This document shows, piece after piece, positions 52,338 to 61,101 of a stretch of DNA of 64,000 nt. The position numbers and the translations under genes are program-made. Position 1 is the first letter of the stretch; every line of letters starts with the position of its first letter. Source of the DNA: JAYKGU01 sp035285585 (GTDB taxonomy: Bacteria > Cyanobacteriota > Cyanobacteriia > CAKZMO01); the NCBI GenBank assembly GCA_035285585.1, contig JAYKGU010000079.1, positions 1 through 64,000 of the forward strand. Reading direction: 5' to 3'. Under the pieces are notes generated by a model, which was not told where the DNA came from, did not search any database, and worked only from the letters and a program-made list of their open reading frames with translations.

Positions 52338-55300
52338 GGTGTTTCCGATGCGGGTGGGGTTTCCGATACGGAGACATTGGAGGGGGCACAGGTCTGGTCG
52401 GGATCCCGGTCGCTCTCCTGGGCGATCGCCCGGCACAGCATTACCATATACTCATCATCGGCGGGGGGTTCGCTGTAGAACTCGCTGCGTACTGATTCAG
52501 AGGAAATGAACCGTTCGGCAATCGGCCCGGCGGGGGCGTACTGCAAGCCTACATCGTAGCCCCAGCGACGGGCGGGCGGGCTGTAGTAGCGAATCAGTTC
52601 GGGGTTGCTGGTGTTGGTATTCGTTTCCCAGGCGTCCTGGTCAAAGGGGGCGGTGGCGTAGTTGCTAAAGTTGAGCTGGAGGAAAGCCCCAGAAATATGG
52701 AGCGTACTCCAGTTAGAAAGGAATCGGGGGAAGTTGTGCAATCCACCGTAGGCCTGGTTAGGGCGCGAAGGTACCAGACCACTGATGATGATGGCGTTGA
52801 CCCGTTCGTTTTGGGCACCAATCAAGGGTTTGCTATCGCTAAAGGCATAGTAGTTGCCCTCTGCGTAACTGGTATTGTTGCCGCTGCTGTTTATATAGAT
52901 GGGATGGCCATTGCGGGAGATGGCAATGGGAGACGAGCTTCCCCCCTCCCGCCGCCAGGATTCGCCGCTTGCCAGGGCCGTATTGGGCCGATTCTGGTTG
53001 AGGTAGGAGGTGCGATCATCATTACCGCTGCATCCATAGCGGTCTTCCGAGTCGGCAATGGTGGCACCGTTGCCAGTGCCTGCCGTCCGGAGGCTGTCCT
53101 CAACACTGCCGTCACAGAAGTCGTCAGAAATGATTGAGACTGCATCCGCCAGAATTTCGCTGGGCCGCCACAGATCGGTGGCAGCGCGGGCAAAGCGCAA
53201 ATCCAGGTCGCTGCGGCTGTAGAAATTATCGTAGTTGTCATTGAGCTTGGTTTGAAACTCCTCCAGACGGCAGCTATTTTCGCCGTTGCAAGTAGTAGTC
53301 TGGTGGAGGTTAAAGCTGCCCTGGATGTAAACCGGATTGTCAGAAATGAAGGATAGCCCGCGAGGATTGGTTAGCTCCCTGTGCAGCTTTTCGCCCTTTT
53401 TCAAACGAAAGCCTTGGGGGCGGCGGTCAGGATCAGCATAGTAGTCTACCGCCTTGGGGCTGATCAGGTTTTGCGGGTCGAGGGGCGGATCCTGGGGATC
53501 TGCGGGGTCGGCCTCCATCCGGCAAATACCGTTGTTGGTGGTACTGGTGACTTCGAACACCGCATTTTGACCGCACTTGGCCCAGTCGGCCCCGCTCCCT
53601 ATAGGACGAACGACGCCGTCTTCCCGCACCGCATCTTCTCGGAAGGCGTAGATGATGCCGCTGTTGGGCAACCAGCGATCATTTCCCGTCCCATCGCCAT
53701 CCGGGTCAAGGCTGCGATCGCTCCCCCGCATCAAGTCCAGGTTGAGATCCAGAACCCGTGTTGCCATCATTTCCCGACCGTTGTAAACCCCCTGATCCAG
53801 GAAAGGCACGGGTACTTTCTGGCCATTTGGCCTGGTAATTTCAATTTCATTTAACTTCATCGTCCCGGTGGCGGCGGTACCCGTTGGCAGCAACCAGTTG
53901 GTGGTGTTTGCTTTGGGAGAGAGGGCGATCGCACTGGGTTGAACGACTGTATAAGTGTAGTCATCATTCACGCCCACGCCTGCCCCCGAATCAAAGATGT
54001 AGTTGGTATCAGCCACATACTCCTCAGCGCTGGGCTGGGTGTGATTAACGTTGATGCCACCGATGGACGTGGTGGTACCAGCATGGCTGTGGTTGACAAT
54101 CGGGAACAGGTAGTAGAGGGATGGATACTTCACTGTGGCAGCACTGGAGCAAAACGCCAGGGCCAGACCAATTTTCTTCTCGTCCCGGTCGTTGGAACTT
54201 GTTGCTGTGATCTTGGTGTTATCAAAGATGTCTGGATCACAATCAGTTTGCAGGACTAGGGAGGCATCAGCTGTTAACGTCTCGGTAAAGCGTTTGGTGG
54301 AGAGGCTCCAGCTAAAGCTGCTGGTAAAACCGGTGGTCGTTGAGGTGGGTGGGGTGCGGAACCAGCCCGGTCTAAAGCCCAGGGTGCGATCGCGCCGAAT
54401 TTGTAGTTCCGTAACCATCAGCTCGGCCAGCTCATCAATGTTCGTCAGGGCCGGATAATCGGTTGTCAGATTGGGCTTGTTCTTCAGCGCTTGAATGTAC
54501 TGCTCGGTGGTAAAGCCGTAATAGAAGTCGGCAGCATCGTTCGTGCGGACATAGCCTGATGGAAAGGAACCAACCTCTCCGTTGGCGGAGTTGCCATCCA
54601 CCAGATCCCACAAAGCTTCTCCCAACTGGGTCAAAGTAGCGTTGGGAATGCGGTTGGTGTACAAGTTCAGGTTGTATCCCAGCATTCCGAGGGTGCAGGC
54701 TGCTGTGTGTAGAGTTGAGCGATCGGCAGGGCTGAGTTCTGTGTAAAGTTTGTCTTTATCTGTGCCAGCGTTACCATCATCCAGCGGATTGCCTTGAGCG
54801 GCAGAAGCCCCATCCAACATCGCCAGAATGCGCCGCAGCACCGAATAGTCGCCCCACATCGTCAGGTGGGGATAGGGATGAATGTCGCCACCGCTGGCTT
54901 CCTGCACGGGGGGAAAGGACGGCGTGCCCCCAGCGGGATCTCCAGCAAAGTGGGCCAGGTTGCGCAGGGCAAGGCCCAAAGGCTGGTCATCTGCAATCGC
55001 CGTAGCAAAGGCAGTATCGTTGCTGGCGGGGGGAGCAAACTCCCAACCGTTGGTGCCCTTGCCTGTCAGGAAATTGGTTTTTAAGCGATCAGTGCCGTCT
55101 GCCGAAATGTTCGTATATGTGCGGCTATCTCGAATCGTCTGGTCAGTGCCGGGATGGGCCGTGAGGGCATAACAGGCAACGGGGAAGCTTCCGGCTCCAT
55201 CCCCAGAGGCATGGTAAATCGCCATCGACTGCACCGCCGCCAGATTGTCCCGAAGAGTCCGCCGTTGCAGGGTTTCGTGGCAGCGGCTCCCTGGACAGGC

Positions 55301-57100
55301 ATTGGCCGGATACAGTGGGTCGTCGTTCCCCTGCCAGCCAAAGGCATTGCCCAGCTCTAGCCGCTGGCCCACAATCAGCCGCAGACCTTCTCCCTGGGCG
55401 CGGCGTTCCCAGTAGCCATCCAGACCGTAGTCTGTGTTGTTTCCAGTTGGGTCGTCCTTGATCAGTACCTCGTCCGTCAGCTCGTCAGCGGCCATTAGAT
55501 TGCCAGCGATCGCCTCTCCAATGGTGACGGAGCTGGGAATTAGCTTGTTTTGATAGCGGGGCTTTGGTCCGTAGCGATTGTCTGCTCGATAAAAGTCATC
55601 CAGGTAAGGAGGATTTTCGGACTGGTTGTAGATCCGGTATTTGTCGACGAACGACTTATCCCCATTCCAGGTTGCAGTATCGCGGCGGGTGCTTGGGTCA
55701 CCACCGGAGATATTCCGGGCCACAGACACCCCTTGCGTCACCAGCGCCACCGGATCTAGGGTGTAATCTGCCGGTTTCGGATCGTTGGCCTCGTCTACCA
55801 CCGAATCGGAATCTCGATCTAGGCGTACATCGGTATCGCCAGAGGTAATGGGTGGGTTGCCAAACAAGTGAAAGTGGGAATAATCGGTGTCAACGGTGCC
55901 AAAGGAGTTGTGTTTCACGGTGCCGCTAATCATTTGCCCTTGAAACGCAGGAATGGCATCGCCAGCATTGGCTTTCACGTCGGTAACCGTGATCTCTGAG
56001 GAATCGGGAGTGTCGTAAAGGCAGGACGAGGGAGCGCTGATGAGGAACCCTCGGAATTCGTTACCTCCCACAATCAGGCTACCCTCGGTGTGCATAGCCC
56101 CATTCCAGTTGAAGCGAGGGCCGGGAAAGATTTCCAAATCGTTGCGGAACCAGGCTCCCCACTTATTGCCCCGCCGCAGAATGCGATCCTGCTGAAACTC
56201 CACGGTGGAGACGGTACCCCCAGCGTTGTCGGGCAGCACATACACATCCACCTGAAAGTTTTTGCGTAGCAGCGACGAATTACTGCGGTCTTCAAACCAA
56301 CCCCCTTCAATAGGCGTGACTCCGGCGGCGGCATCACCCAGTTGGCAGGCTTCGGTTAACTGGTTGGAGCCGCTCAGGGGCGCATTGCGAATTTGCAGCA
56401 AGCTGGCACGGGTGGCCACACCGTTGTTACTGGAATCGGTCATGGGTGGGTCGTCGGTATCGGGCGTCTCAAAAACGATGGAGTAGGCCACCCAACCGTC
56501 GTAGCCGTTGGCGTCTCCCGTTGTGGGATCGCTGTCCAGATCGACCCGATATTTCCAGGCGATGTCGTTGGTGTCGTCCCCATCCCCATCCAGGTCAATC
56601 CGATCTTCTCCCTGGTTGGCGAAGGTGTAGGCGTCTTCAACATTTGAGACGACGGCTGAACCATCCACCAGCAGGTCATGAATCACGTCTTCGCTGGGAA
56701 TGCCGTTGGGAAATCGGGGGTCGCTGGCAAAGAGGAATTCTAGCTTGGCCTTGGCCCGGTCGATGGCGGGGGTGGCGGCGTTGAAGATCACTCGCTCCTG
56801 GCGATCGCTCGAAATCTCCTGGGTACGGGTGTAGGTGCGCAGCGTGATGGAACCCACGGATAGGGAAAGCACCAGCAGCATGAGAATTGTGGTGGGCAGC
56901 ACAAAGCCTTCCCCTGGCTGGGGGCGACGACTGATGAGCAGCAGCCCGCGCAACAACCAGAGCACCAAGTATTTGGTAAGACCGCGCACCCAGCGCAGTC
57001 CGGAAAGACCGCGCACCCAGCGCAGTTTGGTAAGACCGCGCACCCAGCGCAGTCCGGCACCCAACCCCCGGCGGTTGGTCCGCTGACGACGTTTAGCCAT
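52334..57100 (-). CDS. hpsA: Hormogonium polysaccharide biosynthesis protein HpsA
   Basis: 1588 residues. A basic N-terminus with three 9-residue repeats (LRWVRGLTK type), a pilin-like hydrophobic segment GEGFVLPTTILMLLVLSLSV with Phe after Gly, then a very long extracellular domain rich in Asp, Asn and Gly. HpsA is needed for hormogonium gliding and polysaccharide secretion in Nostoc. AAGGAT precedes the ATG at 57100. No other hps gene is near. The stop is formed by repeat family A. Confidence 0.9.
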   Translation of the reverse strand: MAKRRQRTNRRGLGAGLRWVRGLTKLRWVRGLSGLRWVRGLTKYLVLWLLRGLLLISRRPQPGEGFVLPTTILMLLVLSLSVGSITLRTYTRTQEISSDRQERVIFNAATPAIDRAKAKLEFLFASDPRFPNGIPSEDVIHDLLVDGSAVVSNVEDAYTFANQGEDRIDLDGDGDDTNDIAWKYRVDLDSDPTTGDANGYDGWVAYSIVFETPDTDDPPMTDSSNNGVATRASLLQIRNAPLSGSNQLTEACQLGDAAAGVTPIEGGWFEDRSNSSLLRKNFQVDVYVLPDNAGGTVSTVEFQQDRILRRGNKWGAWFRNDLEIFPGPRFNWNGAMHTEGSLIVGGNEFRGFLISAPSSCLYDTPDSSEITVTDVKANAGDAIPAFQGQMISGTVKHNSFGTVDTDYSHFHLFGNPPITSGDTDVRLDRDSDSVVDEANDPKPADYTLDPVALVTQGVSVARNISGGDPSTRRDTATWNGDKSFVDKYRIYNQSENPPYLDDFYRADNRYGPKPRYQNKLIPSSVTIGEAIAGNLMAADELTDEVLIKDDPTGNNTDYGLDGYWERRAQGEGLRLIVGQRLELGNAFGWQGNDDPLYPANACPGSRCHETLQRRTLRDNLAAVQSMAIYHASGDGAGSFPVACYALTAHPGTDQTIRDSRTYTNISADGTDRLKTNFLTGKGTNGWEFAPPASNDTAFATAIADDQPLGLALRNLAHFAGDPAGGTPSFPPVQEASGGDIHPYPHLTMWGDYSVLRRILAMLDGASAAQGNPLDDGNAGTDKDKLYTELSPADRSTLHTAACTLGMLGYNLNLYTNRIPNATLTQLGEALWDLVDGNSANGEVGSFPSGYVRTNDAADFYYGFTTEQYIQALKNKPNLTTDYPALTNIDELAELMVTELQIRRDRTLGFRPGWFRTPPTSTTTGFTSSFSWSLSTKRFTETLTADASLVLQTDCDPDIFDNTKITATSSNDRDEKKIGLALAFCSSAATVKYPSLYYLFPIVNHSHAGTTTSIGGINVNHTQPSAEEYVADTNYIFDSGAGVGVNDDYTYTVVQPSAIALSPKANTTNWLLPTGTAATGTMKLNEIEITRPNGQKVPVPFLDQGVYNGREMMATRVLDLNLDLMRGSDRSLDPDGDGTGNDRWLPNSGIIYAFREDAVREDGVVRPIGSGADWAKCGQNAVFEVTSTTNNGICRMEADPADPQDPPLDPQNLISPKAVDYYADPDRRPQGFRLKKGEKLHRELTNPRGLSFISDNPVYIQGSFNLHQTTTCNGENSCRLEEFQTKLNDNYDNFYSRSDLDLRFARAATDLWRPSEILADAVSIISDDFCDGSVEDSLRTAGTGNGATIADSEDRYGCSGNDDRTSYLNQNRPNTALASGESWRREGGSSSPIAISRNGHPIYINSSGNNTSYAEGNYYAFSDSKPLIGAQNERVNAIIISGLVPSRPNQAYGGLHNFPRFLSNWSTLHISGAFLQLNFSNYATAPFDQDAWETNTNTSNPELIRYYSPPARRWGYDVGLQYAPAGPIAERFISSESVRSEFYSEPPADDEYMVMLCRAIAQESDRDPDQTCAPSNVSVSETPPASETP

Positions 57101-57578
57101 GAAAAAATCCTTCAGTATCAACAACTGCGTCTCAAACTGCGTCTCAAGCCAGGTGGAACGCCCGCTAGAGATGGGATGGGGGGCGATCGCACTCAGGCAT
57201 TAATTGCGATAAATCATTAATTGCAACGAAGCTGGCGATAAAGCCTGCGATGAATCGTTGGGTAGACGCTGAACGATGACTGCCGTAATGCCCCGATAAC
57301 AATGAAGCGGTAGATGGGCGTTGCGGAACCTGAGGAAAACCCTGCAGAGGCAAACGGCAAAATTTGACGATTCCCACGGATGACACCTAAGGGTAAACTA
57401 TCATTTCTCCATAGAAAATGAGGCAAAGGTTCCGTGAACTCTGAATAAAGGAAGCTTAAAGCAGGACAAGACCAGCGGCACAGTGGGTAAACCGCGCCCC
57501 ACTGTGCCGTGTGAGTTGATACCCTTAATCCCGCTTCAAGCGGGAACCGGGGTTTGGTATAACAGGGGAGGAATCTTG
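57101..57578. other. Intergenic region hpsA / ankyrin gene
   Basis: 478 bases with divergent promoters. A perfect 12-bp hairpin (CGGCACAGTGGG 57476-57487 with CCCACTGTGCCG 57498-57509) and a 7-bp hairpin (TCCCGCT / AGCGGGA, 57529-57545) lie within 110 bases before the ankyrin gene, probably in its leader. No gene seen. Confidence 0.5.
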
Positions 57579-58094
57579 ATGGGGAATGGGCAATTTTCTA
57601 TGACGGACCTGATTCAGGCGACCCAGGAAGGCGATTTAGCGCAGGTCAACACCCTCCTCAGCGATGGTGCCGATGCCAACGGGCAGGATGGAGAAGGCTT
57701 ATCAGCCCTGGCGATCGCCGCCGAAGCAGGTCAGGCTGACATTGTGGAAGCCCTGATCACCCACGGGGCTAACGTCAATCTGGCCGATCCGGACGGGTGG
57801 ACGCCCCTCATGGCTGCCGCCGCCAGTGGCCATCTAGATCTGGTAGATCGGCTGCTGGCGGAAGGGGCAGAGGTGAACGCCGCCACCAACTTTGGCCTGA
57901 CGGTGCTGATGAGTGCGGCGGCCCAGGGACGGCTGGCCGTCGTGCAGCGGCTCATCGATGCCGGAGCCGACTATGCCCGCACCGACGAAAATCGCTGGAC
58001 AGCACTCATTTGGGCAGCGGAAGGGCAGCACACGGAGGTAGTGCAATACCTGAAGGATGTGCGCGATCGCCCCCATCCAGGGGTATCACCGTAA
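57579..58094 (+). CDS. Ankyrin repeat protein
   Basis: 171 residues made of about four to five ankyrin repeats (for example GLSALAIAAEAGQADIVEAL and GWTPLMAAAASGHLDLVDRL, each with the helix-turn-helix spacing of 33 residues). No catalytic part and no signal peptide: a cytosolic protein-binding scaffold, partner unknown. AGGGGAGGAA just before the ATG at 57579 fixes the start. The last four codons and the stop are the left end of repeat family E. Confidence 0.88.
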   Translation: MGNGQFSMTDLIQATQEGDLAQVNTLLSDGADANGQDGEGLSALAIAAEAGQADIVEALITHGANVNLADPDGWTPLMAAAASGHLDLVDRLLAEGAEVNAATNFGLTVLMSAAAQGRLAVVQRLIDAGADYARTDENRWTALIWAAEGQHTEVVQYLKDVRDRPHPGVSP

Positions 58095-58236
58095 GGTGGA
58101 ACGCTTGCCCAACCATAGAATTCAGGCGTCAGGAACCAGAAGCCAGCTCCCTCCTGAATTCTGACTCCTGAATTCTGACTCCTGGATTCTGTCTCCCTAT
58201 CCAACCAGGCTTTCCCCGCTGAAATGGATATCCCCT
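58081..58236. repeat. Repeat family E, copy 2 (156 bp)
   Basis: The inverted ends GGGTATC...AAGGTGGAA and TTTCCCCGCTGAAATGGATA enclose tandem short units of the type GAATTCTGACTCCTG (three in a row). It overlaps the 3' end of the ankyrin gene, supplying its stop codon. Confidence 0.7.
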
Positions 58237-58278
58237 ATCCCATCCCAGGCTTGATCATCCCAGGTCTAAATCCAGCCG

Positions 58279-58797
58279 CTACCGGCACTCCAGGGATTCC
58301 CGCGTGTCTACCCCCGTTGTAGGATTGGTGCCGCTGGCCCGCTGGCAAAGCGCCAAAAGCTGCGCCCGATCAAGGACGGCAAAGGTAAAGTCGGCTCCCG
58401 TAATGTCGGCATCTTTGAAATTTGATTGCAGCAGCATGGCTGAGGTGAGCACGGCATCCGTGAAATTAGCCTCTGCAAAGTTGGTAATGTAGGCAATGCC
58501 ATCACTGAAGTCGGCCCCATGGAAATTGGCCCGCTTCAAGTTTGAGCCGTTGAACACCGCCCCCCGCAGATCTGCGCTGCTGAAATTTGCCCCCTCCAGC
58601 TTGGCGTCGTTGAACTCCGCCTGGATGAGAGACTTGCCTGCAAAGTTTTTGGTGGCGATATCGACATCGTCATAGGCACGAATGGCCGCCGAACTTGCCG
58701 CTTTCGCCGGAAGGGGACACAACAACAGAAGTGCCAGCAATCCAATGGTGAGTCCAATTATTTTGAACGATCTGAAATAGTGCTTTAACGTTTGCAT
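58279..58797 (-). CDS. Exported pentapeptide repeat protein
   Basis: 172 residues. A signal peptide (GLTIGLLALLLLCPLPAKA) is followed by about 16 pentapeptides of A(D/N)LXX type (LEGANFSSADLRGAVFNGSN). It resembles lumenal pentapeptide proteins of cyanobacteria and chloroplasts, so a thylakoid-lumen or periplasmic location is likely. Function unknown. The start may be the ATG at 58797 or 58824; I use the first because the signal peptide then has normal length. Confidence 0.82.
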   Translation of the reverse strand: MQTLKHYFRSFKIIGLTIGLLALLLLCPLPAKAASSAAIRAYDDVDIATKNFAGKSLIQAEFNDAKLEGANFSSADLRGAVFNGSNLKRANFHGADFSDGIAYITNFAEANFTDAVLTSAMLLQSNFKDADITGADFTFAVLDRAQLLALCQRASGTNPTTGVDTRESLECR

Positions 58798-58960
58798 AAC
58801 CCTTGCCATTGAGTTGATGGGCATGAATGAATTTCCATGAACAATTTAACATTTCTTTAAGTTTGCTCATCAACCGTCAGAGAATCCCCTAGAGTAATCA
58901 AACGCTCGATGGCTGGAGACGAAGGGCTGAAATATCCCTGGTCGCTAACCTAGTACGGTC

Positions 58961-59043
58961 CTACGGGCTAAGGTTTGAGTGTGGAACCTCCATGTCGTGA
59001 GGATTCCACACCTCTAGAGTGTTCTAACGCGAAAGCGTAGGGC
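58961..59043. repeat. Repeat family C, copy 3 (diverged)
   Basis: CTACGGGCTAAGGTTTGAGT and GTGTGGAACC...GGATTCCACAC as in copy 1, but the inner stem has several changes, only part of them compensating. Ends at CGCGAAAGCGTAGGGC. Confidence 0.7.
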
Positions 59044-59132
59044 TAAGTAGGTCAGCGCAATTAAATTCATGTTAGAAAACCGGGGGAGTGCCCCGGTTTT
59101 CTGACCTTCGTCTTTCAATGCAGTTCTACTTA
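59044..59132. repeat. Repeat family B, copy 4
   Basis: The same orientation and layout as copy 1: AAGTAGGTCAGCGCAATTAA, hairpin AGAAAACCGGGG..CCCCGGTTTTCT and end GCAGTTCTACTT. Directly joined to family C. Confidence 0.85.
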
Positions 59133-59168
59133 TAGCGTTCAGTTCGTAAAGATGACGGGAGGGTGACG

Positions 59169-60020
59169 GTGGCGATCGCAGAACAAACCATTCAAGTTGG
59201 CAAGCTGACCTGGTTTTACCGGCAGGCCGAGCCTATCAACCCCAGCGAGAAGCCGCCGGTGCTCTGTCTTCATGGGCTACCTTCCCAGAGCTATGGCTGG
59301 CGGCAGGTGTTGCCCGCCCTGGCAGAGCAGGGATTTTGGGCGATCGCCCCCGATTGGATTGGCATGGGTTTTTCTGACAAGCCCGACAAGCGCGACTTTG
59401 CCTACACCCCCGACGCTTATATCAGCGCTCTGGAAAGCTTTTTGGCGGCGTTGGGCATCGAGCGACTATTTTTGGTAGCTCAAGGATTTCTCGGCTCAGT
59501 GGGCATTCAGTATGCCCTGCGCCATCCCGACCAGATTGAGCGGCTAGCCATTTTCAACGCCCCCATCTCTGCCCAGATGAAGCTGCCCTGGCGCATCAGT
59601 CAGTTGGGCCTACCTCTGGCGGGAGAAATGTTGACCCAGGACCCGCTGCTGGTGGATCGCACCCTGGAGGGGGGCGGCTTTTATCGGGTGGCAGATGAGG
59701 ATCTGGACGTGTACCGTCGTCCCTTTTTGAAAAGTTCGGCGGCGGGGCGATCGCTCTTCATCGCGGTGCGGAATCTGCAGCTGAAACAAGCCCTGCCGGA
59801 AATTGAGGCGGGCCTGGCCCAGTGGCAAAAACCGACGCTAGTAGCCTGGGGCGTGGAAGACCCCTGGTTGCCGGTGGACGTGGCGGAGGCGATCGCCCAA
59901 ACCATCCCTGACGCTGAGTTTGAGCGCCTGGAGCAGGTGGGGCACTATCCCCAGGAAGACTGGTACGAGAAGGTCAACGATGTGCTGCTCCAGTTCTTGC
60001 GACGGCAGCCGCTGGCGTAG
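59169..60020 (+). CDS. Alpha/beta hydrolase fold protein lacking the nucleophile
   Basis: 283 residues of the haloalkane dehalogenase/epoxide hydrolase-like type: LCLHGLPSQSYGWRQVLPAL (oxyanion loop), APDWIGMGFSDKP, a cap domain, an acid (Glu230 or Asp231 in WGVEDPWL) and His259 in QVGHYPQED. The nucleophile elbow reads LVAQGFLGSVG, placing Gly106 where Ser or Asp should be. Therefore it is probably not an ordinary hydrolase. GGGAGG (59157-59162) favours the GTG at 59169 over that at 59163. Confidence 0.82.
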   Translation: MAIAEQTIQVGKLTWFYRQAEPINPSEKPPVLCLHGLPSQSYGWRQVLPALAEQGFWAIAPDWIGMGFSDKPDKRDFAYTPDAYISALESFLAALGIERLFLVAQGFLGSVGIQYALRHPDQIERLAIFNAPISAQMKLPWRISQLGLPLAGEMLTQDPLLVDRTLEGGGFYRVADEDLDVYRRPFLKSSAAGRSLFIAVRNLQLKQALPEIEAGLAQWQKPTLVAWGVEDPWLPVDVAEAIAQTIPDAEFERLEQVGHYPQEDWYEKVNDVLLQFLRRQPLA

Positions 60021-60049
60021 GGTGGAGAAATCCCGCTGAATGAGTCAGC

Positions 60050-61015
60050 TCAGGCGGCGAAGTTCCACATGACTGGGTCTTCGTCCAGGTGGTCGGTGAC
60101 GGTGCGGCCAATGCGGTCAATTTCGGCCACGTCCGCATCCGAGAGACGGACATCTCCGGCCTGGGCGTTTTGGGTGGCCTGGTCGGCATTGCGTGCCCCG
60201 ACGATAGCGCTGGTTTGGGGCTGACGGATCAGCCAGGCGATCGCCAGTTGGGCCAGGGTACAGTCATATTTCTCTGCAAAGGGCCGCAACTGGTCGAGGG
60301 CACGCTGGGCACGCTGGTAGTTCTCACCCTTGAACAGCTTGTTTTTACGGCGAATGTCCCCTTCCTCAAATTCGTGATCCGGCCCAAATTTGCCGGTCAG
60401 CAGGCCCTGGGCCAGAGAAGAATAGGCGATAATCGCAATATTATTTTCCACGCAGTAGGGCATGGCGTCCTGCTCCACCTGCCGCCAGAAGAGGGAGTAG
60501 GGAGGCTGGAGGCTGGCAATCTGCCCGTGCTGCGACGCTTCGGCCAGTTGCTCCCGCGAGAAATTGGACACACCGATCGCCCGAATTTTTCCTGCCGTAT
60601 GCAGGGCGTCCAGTGCCCGCATGGTTTCTTCGACCGGCACCTCTTCATTGTCAAAGCTGCCCGCGGGCCAGTGGATTTGATACAGGTCAATGTAGTCCGT
60701 CTGGAGGCGCTTGAGGGACGCTTCGCAGGCTTCAATCACCTGCTGATACTGGAGGTGGCTAGGGAACACCTTGGATGCGATAACGACGCGATCGCGCACC
60801 TCTTTCAGCGCCTTGCCCACTACCTCTTCGGAATGGCCCTCACCATAAGCTTCCGCTGTATCAAAAGTCGTAATCCCAGCGTCGTAGGCGGCTTTCAGCG
60901 CCTTGATAATCTCACTGTCCTCGATGCCAGTCCACTGGGATTTCCCGGCCTGCCAAGTCCCCAGAATAACCGGCGTAATTTGGACCTCAGACTGACCCAG
61001 CTTGCGCGTTTCCAT
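60050..61015 (-). CDS. Aldo/keto reductase
   Basis: 321 residues, TIM-barrel NADPH-dependent oxidoreductase. The catalytic tetrad is visible: Asp and Tyr in TTFDTAEAYGEGHSEE, Lys in VVIASKVFP and His in YQIHWPAGS. The NADPH site SAIVGARNADQ is near the C-terminus. Substrate unknown. The ATG at 61015 (METRKLGQ) follows GGGAG with good spacing; a longer frame to 61063 exists. It converges on the hydrolase with a 29-base gap. Confidence 0.93.
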   Translation of the reverse strand: METRKLGQSEVQITPVILGTWQAGKSQWTGIEDSEIIKALKAAYDAGITTFDTAEAYGEGHSEEVVGKALKEVRDRVVIASKVFPSHLQYQQVIEACEASLKRLQTDYIDLYQIHWPAGSFDNEEVPVEETMRALDALHTAGKIRAIGVSNFSREQLAEASQHGQIASLQPPYSLFWRQVEQDAMPYCVENNIAIIAYSSLAQGLLTGKFGPDHEFEEGDIRRKNKLFKGENYQRAQRALDQLRPFAEKYDCTLAQLAIAWLIRQPQTSAIVGARNADQATQNAQAGDVRLSDADVAEIDRIGRTVTDHLDEDPVMWNFAA

Positions 61016-61101
61016 GACGGTGCTCCCATGCGACATCCCAAATCTACAGCACGCGTCAGGCAAACTGTTCTGTCGGGGGAAGGATCATGGGAGCCTGGGA
61101 G

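Larger units (their letters stand above)
58798..59168. other. Intergenic region with a C+B repeat composite
   Basis: 371 bases. The pentapeptide gene promoter should be at 58.80-58.95 kb. The rest is repeat family C joined to family B, leaving only about 36 bases between the repeat and the hydrolase start. Confidence 0.6.

Noticed and set aside
57483..57578. A 32-codon upstream extension of the ankyrin gene
   Set aside because: The stretch contains two hairpins and lies before a strong AGGGGAGGAA ribosome site that fits the ATG at 57579.
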